64,000 nucleotides of DNA from Fremontodendron californicum (Eukaryota > Streptophyta > Magnoliopsida > Malvales > Malvaceae), in NCBI GenBank assembly GCA_030761205.1, contig JAULJL010000040.1, forward strand, positions 13,710,603 through 13,774,602, written 5' to 3'. The position numbers and the translations under genes are program-made. Below, in pieces: positions 1 through 12,844 of the stretch (within the stretch, counting starts at the first letter, position 1; each line of letters begins with the position of its first letter). The notes beneath the pieces are model-generated. The model was not told where the DNA came from. It saw nothing but the letters and a program-made list of their open reading frames with translations, and did no database searches.

Positions 1-415
1 ATGAATAAAATTATAAATTATTGTATTTAATACAATATTATTATAAATAATATATTAATTAATTTTAAAAAATATTCTAAAAACACTAGTTAACAAATAT
101 ATATACGAAAAAAAAAGGGTAGTTTCGAAGACTCAATTCCCGAGAATATTGAAAGTATATTTCTCCGGCTGAAATATATGTTCCAAGTTTCCAAACCCCA
201 TTGCCAAAGCTAGCTAGTTAATTAAGATTTAATTACTCAATTTATAATTAAAATCAATTTTTCTTTCGATATTAATTAATTAACTAATGTTTGATTTGGA
301 TAATCAGAAAAGGATTCCCACTATATCATTCTTTCTTACGTTTTATGATTGAATTTTTAATTTAATCATAAAATACAAAGATAATATGGTGAGAATCCTT
401 TTTATGGACAACGAA
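1..415. other. AT-rich intergenic, no gene seen
   Basis: Only AT-rich sequence without coding pattern or recognisable repeat boundaries. Confidence 0.5.
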
Positions 416-975
416 ATAGGGGTGTTCAAACGGTTAATTCGGTTAATAACCGAACCGAATTATCATTAACCGAATTAACCGAATTTATTTTTTTATTAAC
501 CGTTAATCGAACCGAAATGTTAAAATTGTGAATTAACCGAACTGAAATTATTTCGGTTAATTCGGTTGGTTTTCGAATTAACCGAAATAAAAAACTTAAT
601 TATTTTGCAACCTATTTTAATACATGATTTTATATCCAAATAATATATCCAACCAACCAAAATTCAAAAGCAAAGCATAATAAAACTATTATAAAATCCA
701 AATATCAAACATACTAAATAACTAAACATACTAAACAACTAAAAAAGCATGATCAAGCATAATAAACATTACATAAGTCTCAAAACAAAGAATATTTCGG
801 TTAATTCGCGTAATTCGGTTATTTTTGCTTAACCGAACCGAATTAACCGATAACCGAAATATTTCAAAAATATTAACCGATAACCGCACCGAACTTTATT
901 CGGTTAACCGATTAACCGAACCGAAAAAAATTTCAGTCGATTAATTCGGTTATAACCGAATAATGAACACTACTC
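416..975. repeat. CGGTTAA-rich MITE-like element
   Basis: Both ends are dense in the words CGGTTAATTCGG and AACCGAAC, in both orientations, around an AT-rich middle. The left end reads AGGGGTGTTCAAACGG and the right end is a loose inverse, GAACACTACT. This resembles hAT-type MITEs whose ends begin AGGGGTG, but I found no convincing target duplication, so the borders are approximate. Confidence 0.5.
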
Positions 976-1684
976 TAATTGTTAATATATAGTAATATAC
1001 TAAAACACAAAAGACAAAGACTTTGAAAACTTAAACTAGGGATGTTTAATGGATTTGTGGGGTTCACATTTTGTTCATATAATTTTGCTTTTAGGATTAT
1101 TGTAACAAGAATATAGATGAAATGTCACACTACCTCAACCATAATAGAAATTTTGCTTTAGATTGATTGGGAAGGTGATGGTGCAACTTGTTAGTTTTAT
1201 AACACCTTTTTCTGCTTCATTAGTTTATTTGTTTAAAAGCTAAAATATTGTATATGAAAAGCAACCATAATAAACTTATTATATCACCTTTTCTTTCTCA
1301 AATCCTTCAAACTCCAGAGAGCAGCAGGTCTCATAGATTCGAATCCTAAATTTGTATATTTTCATCTTGAAGGAGTAATACTTGAATTTTCAACCCAAAA
1401 GCTTAAATTTTGCTTTGGATTGCCAACTTATTAATTCTTACAATACCTGTTTTGGATAGTGTAGTTTTCACCTTTGTTTTTCTTTATTATTTACTATTTC
1501 AGAAGAAAGTACCTATCTTATTTTCTAACCACTCAAATCCCATAAATTAAAAAAAAAAAAAAAAAAAACAGATTTTTCGAATCCAAAGCCTTCATTCCCT
1601 CACCTTGATAGAGTGATCATTGAATTATAAGGTCAAAATTCAAAAGCAAAATGTGTCACAATATCTATAAAAAAAAAAAAATAA

Positions 1685-1912
1685 TTGTGATTAGATTTGG
1701 TAATTCGTGTATGTTTATCGTATTTTATATTTTTTATATTAATAATTTAAATATAAATAAAATATAAATTATTAAATGTGTTAAAATTCTAAATATGAAT
1801 ACGATACATTATTAAATGTGTTATATTAATCATATTTAAATATATTATGTTATATTTATTAAATTTTTTATATTTTTATATATTTTTATATCGTATTTAA
1901 AATTATTTGATC
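1685..1912. repeat. Dispersed AT-rich element, ACACGA family
   Basis: Begins near GATTTGGTAATTCGTG and ends near TTTGATCTAATTCC. The inside is built from forms of TATTAAATGTGTTA and TCGTATTTA. Similar stretches occur near 28470, 34850, 54808 and 55800, which suggests a dispersed non-coding element. Borders are uncertain. Confidence 0.4.
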
Positions 1913-2364
1913 TAATTCCGACAGGTTGAAGACATACTTCTGAGTTTCTCAAGCAGTTTTTTCACCTAAACATGCTTTCCTCAAGGCTTTGTACAAAACA
2001 TTAACCCCACCATAATGCTGAGCCATATCAAAAAAAGTGTATGAACCCAAAACCTGACCAAAGAAAACTTTAGTGGACCTGCAAAAATATATAGATGGGG
2101 ATGGATTTTGCCTGACATATGGCATGACAACCTTAGGCTATTAGTCACAAAGCTGTATATTTGCCATTGGACCCCCCCTCTCACTTTCCCTGACTTTTCT
2201 TTTGCAACTAATCTCTTTGATTAGAAACACTTTTTTTTTTTTTTACTTTTTTTTTCTCTGTTTGATGATGTTTAGGAGGCCCTACCTGTTGGATTAATAA
2301 TTAAAGAGTTTGTTCACCAAATCTTTCCCACAATCTAAACGAGAAATAAGCTGTTACCAGCCAT

Positions 2365-2755
2365 GTTAAAAAAAGGAATCGAATCAATCGATCAAGTTGA
2401 TTAAATTAAAATTAAATAATTTATTCAATTCGATATATATTATAAAATTAAATTTTTTTTGAATTAATAAATAATAGTAAAATTTTTTAAAAAAAGTGAT
2501 TTTAAATTTATTTTTAGAATTGTTTTTAAAAGTTTATTATATGTAATAAAATTTAAACATTTAATTTTTTAAATTTATTTTAAAAATCATATTATTTAAT
2601 CAAATACATATTTTTATTAAAATTATTTATTTAATATTAATTCTTTTAATATAATTAACCAATTCAATCAATCCAATCAATCATATCGATTGAATAAATA
2701 ATAAAAATCTCATCCATTTAATTTTTGATCTAATTTTTAAACATTGGTTACCAGG
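2365..2755. repeat. AATCGATT-word low-complexity element
   Basis: Repeated words such as AATCGAATCAATCGATC at the left and CAATCAATCCAATCAATC at the right flank an AT-rich core. It resembles the element at 60225-60680. It is probably an old MITE, without recognisable ends. Confidence 0.35.
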
Positions 2756-2987
2756 TGCTAAACTTACAGGACAATTGAAATGAAAACAAAAAAAAACATG
2801 GGTTTTCTAATTTTTACCTCTTTAAAAAAGTTGTTGAAATCAGCTTTAAAGCAAAAAGCACCAGCCTTCTCCTTCTGAAGACTACTCAAGTTGGTTACAA
2901 TTGAAGACAGCTTGAAAGATGAATTCTGAATTGACATCTTCATTGTTCATCAGAAATTGAAAAAGGAATTCAAGAAAAATAATCCAT

Positions 2988-3018
<31 letters not shown>

Positions 3019-3362
3019 ACACGTCGGTTGACATGGATGTTACATGTGCAAGTTAGTATATATTAGATAGAATAATAAAATACTATGTTAGGATGGTTTA
3101 TACAATAATACATCATATACATGATTCATTACTTTTAAAAATCATCTCATTCACTTATGTTAAATTTTTAGGTTTTATAAACGAAATTAACAGAGTAAAA
3201 TATACTTTTAAAATATATTTAAAAATTAAAAAGAATGAAACATATATATAACAATTTTTCAATTTTATTTGTGAAATTAAAAAAATTTAATTGTCAATAT
3301 ATCAAAAACGAACTTTTTATCTAGTAAATTTGTTAATATTTTCTATCGTACCAAGTTATCAT

Positions 3363-3595
3363 TAGATCTGTTCATGGGCCGGGCTTGGGTAGGAATATTT
3401 GTGATTCGGACCGGCCCGGTCTGGATCACTGTTCACCTATTAAAAAAATATTATTTTTTAAAATTTAATTATAAAAAAAGTAAAAATAAAATAAAATAAT
3501 ATTTTTTTATTAAAGGATGAACAGTAATTCGAACCCGCCCAGGACAAAGAAAACAAAAATGTTCCTGGCCGCGACCCGGCCCATAAGCACCTCTA
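3363..3595. mobile_element. hAT-type MITE, GGGCCGGGC family, copy 1
   Basis: A 233-bp element with terminal inverted repeats TAGATCTGTTCATGGGCC and its imperfect inverse, GGCCCATAAGCACCTCTA. It is flanked on both sides by the 8-bp duplication GTTATCAT (3355-3362 and 3596-3603). An 8-bp target duplication is the hallmark of hAT transposition. The core is AT-rich and non-coding. A second copy with intact duplications lies at 23769-24048 and a worn copy at about 59788-60009. Confidence 0.85.
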
Positions 3596-3603
3596 GTTAT
3601 CAT

Positions 3604-3674
3604 CAATGTGTAAAATATTATCATGATTAATATTTTTTTTTCATTCAAAGCTAATCTTTTTCAACTTTGTGAAA

Positions 3675-3711
<37 letters not shown>

Positions 3712-5032
3712 CCTTTAGTAATTGCAATTCAACTGATTTATGAACCATTTCCACGGTTTACTATAAATTAAAATGGTACAAACTGATATGAAATTATTAT
3801 AATTTCGTGTAATTTTTGTTTTTCGAAGACTATATATAAACCGATTGAAGAACAATAGAGAGATACTTCCGATTTCTACCATATATTTCCATCTTTCATT
3901 TCCTGCTATAGTTTTAATCATTTTTGAAGCAAAAGTGATTTAGTGGAGATGTGTAACAATGAAAGAAACAAGTTTTGAGTTAAAAATCGACAAAATAATA
4001 AGAAAGGAAGCCTTCAGCTGCAATCAAAATTAACCTAAAAGGTTGACCAACTCACCGACGTCAGTTGGAGATAATTAAAGAGACTTGGGGGTTGGGGGGA
4101 GATTTTTCCCTTACTTAAAGCCAGCATTGATTGATTCTAAGCTTTCACCGAAAGTTGACAATCATTTCCTATAAAGAAGTTAATATTTTGTCCAAAAAAG
4201 CTCTGAATCAGCTCATGGAAGTTGTAGTTAGACAACGTCAGGAATGACATTTTAAGTTAGAAATCAACATTATTTGCTAGCAATATCACCAAATAGAAGT
4301 GGTCCATAATGGCTATTTCTATCTGCTCTATGAGTTAAAAAAAGCCATTCATTCTCAAAAGTGTTTTTGCTTTGTAAAGCTTAACTAATATGGGGAAGAT
4401 AACATCACTTGGAAACATCCCAAAACCTCTCCCACTACATGAAGCACGGATACTTCTGTTAGAGGAGTATCTAAGTGTCGAATACGTGGCATAATAAGTG
4501 TAGGATATGTGAGGACACCTCAAAAATAAAAAATAAAATAACACACGATCAAGACACGGTTGGACACATCCGGACATGCGATAAACGATTTTTTTTTTAT
4601 ATTTTTTCTCCCCAATATGGAATCAATAGTGAGCAAAAGCTTATATCTTGAGGAAGTTAAATGCTTGAAATTCATAAAGAAAAAGAAGAAAACAAAGATA
4701 GAAACAACAAAAATAGAGAAGTAAATGTTAAAAAGAGTGGGAGGAAAAAGCAAAGTATAACGTAAATATATTATATGAATTGAGAATTAGAGAGAAAGAA
4801 AACAAGCGGTACAAAATGAGACAAGTATATATGAAAAGAATTCTCTTGTTGAATAATTTAGAATATGATAATTTAAAATCTTTCAATATTTTAGTTTGAG
4901 CTATTTGATCTTAACTGATTTATTTAAGTTTCAAGTTTTTAAAATCAGAATTGATTTTAAAAAATTAAAAAGTTATTTATATATTAATACTAGTTTTTTT
5001 AACCCGTGCGATGCACGAATTTTTTTATTATA
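3604..5032. other. Intergenic, no gene seen
   Basis: Contains a (TA)n microsatellite at about 3677-3708 and otherwise AT-rich DNA. The stretch 4430-4570 has GGACAC/GTGTCC words like those of another MITE family, but I could not define its ends. No coding pattern is recognisable. Confidence 0.45.
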
Positions 5033-6623
5033 ATAATTGTCATAACGGTTTTTTCGACCGCTACGACGATTTTGATGAAAACACAAAAAATGGAGTCGCC
5101 ACCAATTTTTTTTGCTAGGTGTGATTGGCCACCTATTAAAATCGATTTTAGAAAAATATTTTAAAATTAATTAAAACATTTTGTAAAACCAATTTCGAAG
5201 TCCGCGCTTTGAACCAGAGAGAAAACAAAATCGGGTTCGGGAGTCGGTTACGTGCGGGGAAGGATTAGCACCCCCGCAACGCCCGTTTAGAAAACGGTAC
5301 CACTTGATCACGTGTTATCTTAAATCTCGATTTAATAGATTTAACAACGGTATTTAAAACTAATTCTCTTTTCCTTTTATTTTATTTTATAAAAAAAAAA
5401 GATGTTTATTATTTTTGATTTTTTTTTTGGATTTTTTTTTTTGAAAACGAAAGTGAACACAAATTTATTATCGAAAATACTCATTAAATATTCCCGACAC
5501 TCTCGGTGGTATTTAACGAGATCTTCTCACCTCAAGAATCACAACCGTGATATCTTTCGAATTCCGTCGTCGGCAATTTACATCCTTTTTTTTATTCATA
5601 TGCGTATGATGCGAATATGTGAATATCGGATGCATACGGGTTAACATATAACTATAAAATTAAACATGCGAATCGTAATATTAAAAACACGAGCATGGCA
5701 AAATATCGAGCGCAATAAACATTCGCTCTTTATTCATTTTTTTTTTTATTTTGATTATTTCCATTTTTTTTAAGCGAAAACGAATTTTTGTATCGAGCAT
5801 GTCGCTAAATACTCCCACCACTCGTGGTGATATTTAACGAAATTCTCGCACCTCAAGATATCTTAGGAATCACTACCGTGACGTCCTTCGAATTCCGTCG
5901 TCGGTAATTCGCATTTATTAAAGTCTTTTTTTTGAAAGGTAAATTAAAATGCTTTTAATAATTATTTCCGAAATAAAAGAAATTATCTATGTAAGAATAA
6001 TTTCCGAATCACTCCGATACTTTTGATAGTGTTTCGATTATTATTCTTACTCGGACCATTTCAAAGAATGATTGATACTCCGACCATCCCGAGAAAGAAA
6101 TCCGTTTTTAGAGAATTTATTTACCGAAAATAATTTTAAAAGACATGTATTAATTAGAAAAATTATTATTTTAATATTTTAAAATCGAAACCAAATAAAA
6201 AATATATATCGAATGCCGGACAAAATAAATAAATACAAATAGTAATGAAAATAAACACGAACATTAAAATCATACCTGAAAAATATCGAGGATCCGAAAA
6301 TTAAAATGCCGTACTTGATCTTCGTAAAATTCTTTGCTTGTCCTCGACTACCTAAAAAAAATCAAAAATAACAAAATCAAAATCGATAATCGTGAACTTT
6401 TTTTGTTTTATATTTTTTTCTTTTTTTTTTAATTTTTAATTTTTATTTTTTATGTATCATTATTATTTTTTTATTTTTAACTTTTTTTGATTTTTTTTGA
6501 TTTTTTTTAATTTAATTTTTTTTTAATTTTTCTTTTTTTTTTTCTTTTATATTATCATCATTTTTTTTAAAATTACTATTACTATTATTATTATTATTTA
6601 TTACTTGACCCGGTTCGGGGGGG

Positions 6624-6630
6624 TATATAA
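6624..6630 (+). promoter_or_regulatory. Predicted LTR promoter TATA box
   Basis: TATATAA sits in the context GGGGGTATATAAGCCCC, followed by a pyrimidine-rich tract. The second LTR has the same context at 63208-63214, so the motif is conserved between copies and probably directs retrotransposon transcription. Confidence 0.65.
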
Positions 6631-7361
6631 GCCCCTTTTTTTTTACTCTTCATTTCTTTTCTTTTTTATTTTCTCTCTCCCTCTCTTTTCTCTCTCAGCC
6701 TAGAAACCAAGAACCCAGAATTCGACGGCCGGCCACCGCGTCGGCCGTCGTCCAAATCACTTCTCTGGAACCGCGTCGATCTCCTCTCTCCGATTCTGGG
6801 CTCTGTTTTGCCCAAATCGGAGTCCACCACCCTAGATCTAGAAAAAAACTTTTCGAGTTTCTTGTTTTTTTTTTCTCTTTTGTGTTTCTGCTTTGTTTTT
6901 TTTTTTTGGTGTTTTTTTTTTTTTGCAGGGTTTTTTTGGTTTCGGAGGAGGTGGGGGATCGGGGCTTTTTTTTGGTGTGCTTTGAAAAGGACCCAGATCT
7001 GGGTTTCGGATCCCAGATCTGGGGTTTTTGGTAAAAGGGGAGGGGGTTCCGATCTCGTGGCCCTGGCTGGCTGAGGGGCGTCTGTTGGTTCGGATTTGGG
7101 GGAGCCTCTTGGGAGAGGTCCGAATCAGTGGCCTCTCCTCCTCCTCTTGGGTTCCGATTCGGGGGCTCCTTTTATGGAGGGTTGAGTGTGGGGGCTTGGG
7201 TTGCAGGGTTGGTTGGCGTGTTGGTAGGGGTGGCGTGTAGGTTGGGGTTTGGCAGTGGCAGGGCAAGGTGTCAGGTGGCCAGGGTGGCTGTCAGGTTTTG
7301 GGAAAAGGGGGAGGCGACTAGGGTTTCAGGGGTAGGGGATTAGGGTTAGGAAATGGGAAAT

Positions 7362-7520
7362 GGGCCTGCTGAGTAGCAGGCCCTGTTGATATGGGCCTGG
7401 ACCTGGAGATTGGGCCTGCTGGTTAGCAGGCCCAAACGGGCTTTGGTTGGGTTTGGGTTTTGGGCCCGAAATGGGCCAATGGGCTTGGACAGCAGATTGG
7501 GCCTGCTGAATAGCAGGCCC
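7362..7520. repeat. Three GGGCCTGCT hairpins near the LTR end
   Basis: Near-perfect inverted repeats of the form GGGCCTGCT-(4 nt)-AGCAGGCCC occur at 7362-7383, 7412-7433 and 7499-7520. The other LTR has one at 63425-63446. They fall in the last ~220 bp of the LTR, where the RNA could fold. A function is not known. Confidence 0.7.
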
Positions 7521-7584
7521 GGTTCGTACTTGGTCCGGGTCGGATTCGGATCCGACCCGGACGAAAATTGGTTATTACAATAAT

Positions 7585-8727
7585 AGTAGTAAATATTAAA
7601 AAAAAAAATCGAATTAACTCTAATATGTGCACTTGTATTTTCAAAGAGATACATTCTTTTTTGTTTAATTTGATCAGAATCTGAAACTCCATAAAGAGAG
7701 AAAAAAAAAAGATGATTTAGAAAAAAATATATATAAAAAATAGTGTTAAATTTTAGAATACGCATGTTCTAAACATGAGATGTTCTTATGTCTTCCATTG
7801 CAACGGAAAATCCCATCTCTTACTTCTAGTTCTGGAAGATAGGTTTCTGTTTTCATTTTGAAAAAATGAAAAAAAAAATGGTAATCAAAATTCAAATACA
7901 ATAACATTACTAAAAAAAAAAACTCAAAATTATCATCCATAGATAATAACGACATTAATCTCTAAAACTTGTAAGAGGAAGTGGAGTATAACTTTTGAAA
8001 TAGGATTCGTCTGTTTAAATAAATAAAAAAAAGGGCTTGTAACTCTATCAATATCTCTTTTTTAAATTTGGGTTAAATGTGAGGATTTTGTTTATTATTC
8101 TCAGTTAGGATATTTCTTGGATAAGTATGATTATTTTTTTTTGTAATTTTAATTTTAAATTTAATTTTGATTTTCAATGGATAATTTTATCTAGTTAATT
8201 GATTAAATCTAAATTAATGGAAATAAATGTTGCTTTATTAGAAGCATTATCGATTGAATTAAAAATTAAAAGGACTGAAATTCTTGTTAATTTATATATA
8301 TAAAAAATTAAATAAATTAAAGGAGAAAAATTCATTTTTAAGAGCTTTGTAATATTTGATATAAAATATAATTTATAGTTACAACTCATTAATTAATTAA
8401 TTTAAAAAGAATCTTATGTAAATAAGCTTATTGAATTCAAATTTTTTTTTTATTTTATTGTTGAGATAAAAGAATAACATTAATATTATTTTTAAATAAC
8501 ATATATAATAAGTGATATGAGTGTTTTTGAATTTAAAAAATATAAAAAAATTTTGAGTTAAAAAAAAAAATCTCTATATTGTAGTTCTTAAGTTTCAAAT
8601 TTCAAATTAGTATTTCCTTTGAATTTTTAAATTGTATAATTTTATTTATTATCCTAAGTATCAAAAATATAAAGCATCCACGTAAACGTTTATGTCAGTA
8701 GACTTTGTCAAATAAGCAATTATCTTA

Positions 8728-8758
<31 letters not shown>

Positions 8759-10263
8759 GTTTTGTCCAATTTTAGGGCATATATTTAGGTAGATTCTTAA
8801 TAAACCTAATCTTGGTATTAATTTTAACAAATTATATGTTAAAACTAAACAATTTTTTTTATTATTTTTGTATTCATATAAACTCTTATACGGCCACAAA
8901 ATATTTAGAATATAAAATTAAAATGAAATATTCATATAATTTCTAAAATATATTCTTTTATTAACAAATTATATTTTTAGAAATCATATTCTAGAAATAT
9001 ATGTTTTAGGTATAAATTTCTTTATAAATTGTTTATCATATTCATAATATGATAAGCGTTTATTATACGAAATATTTTTTTGATGTAGGTATAAATTATA
9101 TAGATTTCTTTTATGCATGCCGTATATGCATAATTTTGTATAAAATTTATAACTAAATATTTTTTTAGGTTCCTTAAAAATCTTAAAAAAATAAAATTTA
9201 TACCATGCATGTCGTATAAGCGTTTAAGCTTATTCCGTGCTTTTGTACCTAAAACAAATTGTTTTTCATAACAATATCTCGAAATTATTTCTTGAATGCC
9301 CTAAATTATTTTTGTTTTTCATTAATTTTTATTATAAATTTTGGAATGCCCTAAAATTGGATATTAGTTACAATAATATTTCTTCTACCTAACCAACAGC
9401 CTTCTAGTGCTAAGCAGCTTCTTACTTCTTATATCACAATTTCATCCAAAATATGCACATTTATGATGAAAATCTCATAATTTAATAGTTCATTATGTTT
9501 TTTTTTTTTAATAATTAAGTGAAGAAGTGAAATTTGATTACTAAGTTAAGACTTAAATACTCTACCAATGGATTACATTATTGTTTTGCTTAATTGTTCA
9601 TTATGTGCACTTTAAAATTGTATTTACTTATTTTAAAATTTAAATTATATAGTCAAAATATAGAAACTAAAGTTTTTAATTTTTTAATTTTTTTTTCCTG
9701 ATGTAAAATAATTGACATGTAAAGCTTAAAAGTTATTTTTACAAATGATTGAAGTTTTTTTTTTTTTTTTGTGCATAATCTTTCTTATTGTTAGATTAGA
9801 ATAAAATAAAATAAAAAAGACAAAAATTTAGGAAACATAATGGGTGAAGTAGGCAAGGCATTCACAATCGTTGAAGGTAAATGAATATCAAATTAGTAAA
9901 AATCATAGTGATATAAAATAGGTATAAGTTCTTTTGTTTGAAACAAATTGTAATATATAGAATTCGAAATTACCTTGGGTTTAAAACAAATTCTTTTGTT
10001 TAGTATCTTAATTGATGTCCAGTTTGAAAACTACTGCAGTTTCAAAACAAATGATCACTGAAACAAAATTAAAAAGGATTAAAAAAATTCTGTCACAAAA
10101 TATAAAAAAATAATTAATGTAATTAAAGCATCCATGCATTATAAAATATATAACAAATTATTTCTTCCCTACAATATAAAAAAAAATTACAAAAAAATTC
10201 TGACACCTTTTCTGCACCAAAAATGCATGAAACTCCTCTGTCATTCATTCCCTATCCTTTAAC
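7585..10263. other. AT-rich intergenic, no gene seen
   Basis: Long AT-rich stretch with homopolymer runs and (TA)n near 8733-8757. No codon pattern, splice-framed exon or clear terminal repeat was found. Confidence 0.5.
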
Positions 10264-10488
10264 ATCTCTATCCATATATCTGATTAATAGATGCACATTC
10301 ATGGTTTCCTCACAATAGGAAAAAGTTCTCGGGATACTTAATCTTATAAGCAAGTAAAAGACATATTGTTTCCAAACTCTGCTTGCCACGATCCACATAG
10401 TAGCCTAGAAATAGATAAATGGCATTAGAAGGAAAAACCCCATACTCGAGGAGCCTTAATAAATCACTATATTGTCCATGTATGTCAC
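10264..10488 (-). pseudogene. Protein phosphatase 1 catalytic subunit, exon fragment
   Basis: On the minus strand this encodes GDIHGQYSDLLRLLEYG, then YVDRGKQSLETICLLLAYKI, then GNHECASIN.IYG. These are the metal-binding GDIHGQ, GDxVDRG and GNHE blocks of PP1-type Ser/Thr phosphatases (plant TOPP). Two changes are disabling: the Asp of GDYVDRG is Tyr (GYYVDRG), and the Arg codon before GNHE is TGA. The match starts just after an intron-like acceptor (TTTTAG at 10489-10494) and stops after IYG; no first or later exon is visible nearby. It is therefore a DNA-level fragment copy, not a processed transcript and not a working gene. Identity is sure from the motifs; the parent gene is unknown. Confidence 0.88.
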
Positions 10489-11623
10489 CTAAAAGCACAA
10501 AGAAAAATTTTACAATGAAAAACAATAAAATACAGAACAATAATGGTAGTACTAAGAGTTTCATTCGAGTTATATTCATGTAACTCATCCAAATTAAAAT
10601 TCTATTTGGATAGATTTGATTTAAAAATTTGGGATAGATTTTGTTTAAATCTATTTGTTAGTTTAAAAAAATTCTTGCATTTAAACTAAATCTACTTTCA
10701 AACTTATCGGATTGCTTTCAAATGACTTGCTTATGTGTTATATAAACAGACTATCAAGTAGGCTATGTCAGTAAAAATTTACACAGTCAGCATGTACCTT
10801 GTTATATTATATATATATATATATGATTTGATTAAAAAAATATCAAGTATATATTTTTATTGTATATTATTATAAAAAAATATTTTTTTATTATCGTGTT
10901 TTACCGTACCCGTATCTTAATTTTTTAAAAATTCTTATATCATCATATCCATATCGTATCGTGTCGTACTCATATTATGTATAATATGAATGCGTGTCTT
11001 TACTCCCCCGATCAATGATCAAACTGACCTGTTTTGTCCAGATTTGTACAGCTAGTGGGCCACCAATTCGTGCTGTCTTTTATCAATCTGCCACATAATC
11101 ATATTGTCTTCTCTTTGTTGTTGATGCAGAGCAGTGAGCAAAGGTTTTTGAGTGGATAGCAAAATGGATAAAAACATAAGAAGTTCTTCGAAAATGCAAT
11201 AGTAAGGTGTCAGACAAAATGAGCGTCAAATGGACTTACTTTTTTTTTTTTCTTTTTTTCTTCTTTTAAATGCACAATTTTCCATTGTCTTTTCCACCAT
11301 GTCAAACTTTCTAAACGCTAACTCAGCACCATAATCCCTGCTGATGCCAGTCCGACCTGAGAAAACAGGCAAAGGCTATGCTTTACAGCTTAATTTGAAG
11401 GAAAACTAGGGCAGGACATTGAGTTAATTTACAGCATAATTGTCTATCAAATGTGTGTTTCATGTAAAAGGATTCAAATAATATTTGCATGCAGCAAGCA
11501 CAATATGACCCTTACCAAATAAAAAGATACAAAGGAACTTTCAATCCTGACCTAATCAATTTGGAGTTCAACAAAGGTTTCAATTCATTAATCCACTAGT
11601 TCAGATACCATCATTCTGTAGTA
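10489..11623. other. Intergenic, possible decayed exon
   Basis: Mostly AT-rich. On the minus strand a stretch at about 11255-11360 follows a TTTTCTCAG acceptor-like site and stays open for about 30 codons (RTGISRDYGAELAFRKFDM at its start). I do not recognise the family. It may be a chance ORF or a remnant of a gene split by the copia insertion at 11629. Confidence 0.3.
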
Positions 11624-11628
11624 CAGAA

Positions 11629-12249
11629 TGTTGGAAAATATTTGCTATATACTACTTATAAACAGAATATAAATATAAGAACAGTAATACAAAATCGAAT
11701 ATAAAAACACTTACAGGAATTGATTTGAAAAAAATCAATATCGAGTCAAGGTTGGACCTCTAACCTTAAGACGTTTTTTGCCTGTCTAAGGTGCTTACAG
11801 TATCGATGCAAATCGTCTCCCAGGTTTCCTCGATATACGTTGCAAATGAGAGCACACTCGGATGCAACACGGCGAACAAAAGAATGCTGAAGTCTCTATC
11901 TCAGAAGACAGGAATATTTTGGTGAATTAGTTTTTAAGTTAAGTCAATAATATAGACACAGGAAGTCTGTATTTATAGGAGCCAAAGAACCTGTTCGGAA
12001 AAGACACATCAATTGGATGAACCTGTTTGATCAGAACAGACACATCCTTTGGGATAAAATTGGTCCGAACAGACATGTAATGATCAGACTTGTTCCTCTT
12101 CAAGTGGGTACCTTTAAGATTAATTTTTATTCAAACATGATATCAATTGTGTACCTTAATTATACACCGTGTATCTAATTACGATAACCTACGTATTGGA
12201 ATACGTATTTCGTATATATACACTCAAAATAAAACATTGATATCCTACA
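11629..12249 (-). repeat. Copia 3' LTR
   Basis: 621 bp, nearly identical to 17245-17866. Its inner edge (12250 onward, minus strand) carries the polypurine tract. The end TCCTACA differs from the intact TCCAACA by one base. Confidence 0.92.
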
Positions 12250-12844
12250 ATCCCCCACATGAATGGAAATTATCTGATTAAAACGATGAATTGATTTGAA
12301 GTTTGAGAGAGACTTTCTTTGAAGAGTAATTGCATCAAGATAGGTAGCTTTTGGCTTTGAACCTTCCATAGTGAATAATTATCGGATTTACTCGGCTAAC
12401 TAGTGAACATGATGTCTTGAACTATTCAGCCTTTAGTGTAAACCAAGACAATAATTATCACACAATTCCCCTTCGAACATCTTTGGTTCTCACGGTTGTG
12501 TCCATTTTGGCCTCGGACACTTCCTGGTTTCTTATGAGTACTCTAGAGAATTTAGCCTGATCAATTCTCATAGAAGTGGCCACGTTTCTTACTCATAATA
12601 GGTGATTGCTCATTAAGAGTATCCTGCAATACCCCACTTGATTATTTATCAAGCTATAAGAATCATTAAAAGCATAGCTTATCCTACCTTATTTGCAGGC
12701 AGCACTAAATCATCATAGGAATGGATAAGAGTGTTTAACTCTTTTAGTGCTTACACTCAGTTACATAATTTAGTTGTCCCTTTTGAACCTAGATCTTGGG
12801 ATCTCCAGTCAGCTAGGTTGGGTTTCCACTATGTAACTTTAATT

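Larger units (their letters stand above)
976..3354. other. Intergenic, AT-rich, no gene seen
   Basis: No exon-like sequence recognised. It holds the two low-complexity repeats listed separately (1685-1912 and 2365-2755), poly-A/T runs near 1550, 1670, 2230 and 2990, and otherwise unique AT-rich DNA. Confidence 0.5.
5038..7579 (+). mobile_element. Solo LTR of a gypsy-like retrotransposon
   Basis: The sequence starts TGTCATAACGG and ends GGTTATTACA, so it has the 5'-TG..CA-3' ends of an LTR. It is flanked by the 5-bp duplication ATAAT (5033-5037 and 7580-7584), with no internal domain. That is the signature of a solo LTR left by LTR-LTR recombination. The first ~1.4 kb matches the LTR at 61297-63505 closely. 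A shared block near 5222-5290 (GGGTTCGGGAGTCGG.TACG, then GGATTAGCACCCCCGCAACG) recalls large Ty3/gypsy Tat/Ogre-type LTRs; that assignment is from memory. A TATA box lies at 6624-6630. The right third holds a GC-rich block, 6700-7340, that the other copy lacks. Confidence 0.88.

Noticed and set aside
6808..7343. Overlapping ORFs in the GC-rich part of the solo LTR, one Pro-rich on the minus strand
   Set aside because: Several frames on both strands are open together because of base composition; no domain recognised. The block itself is reported as a finding.
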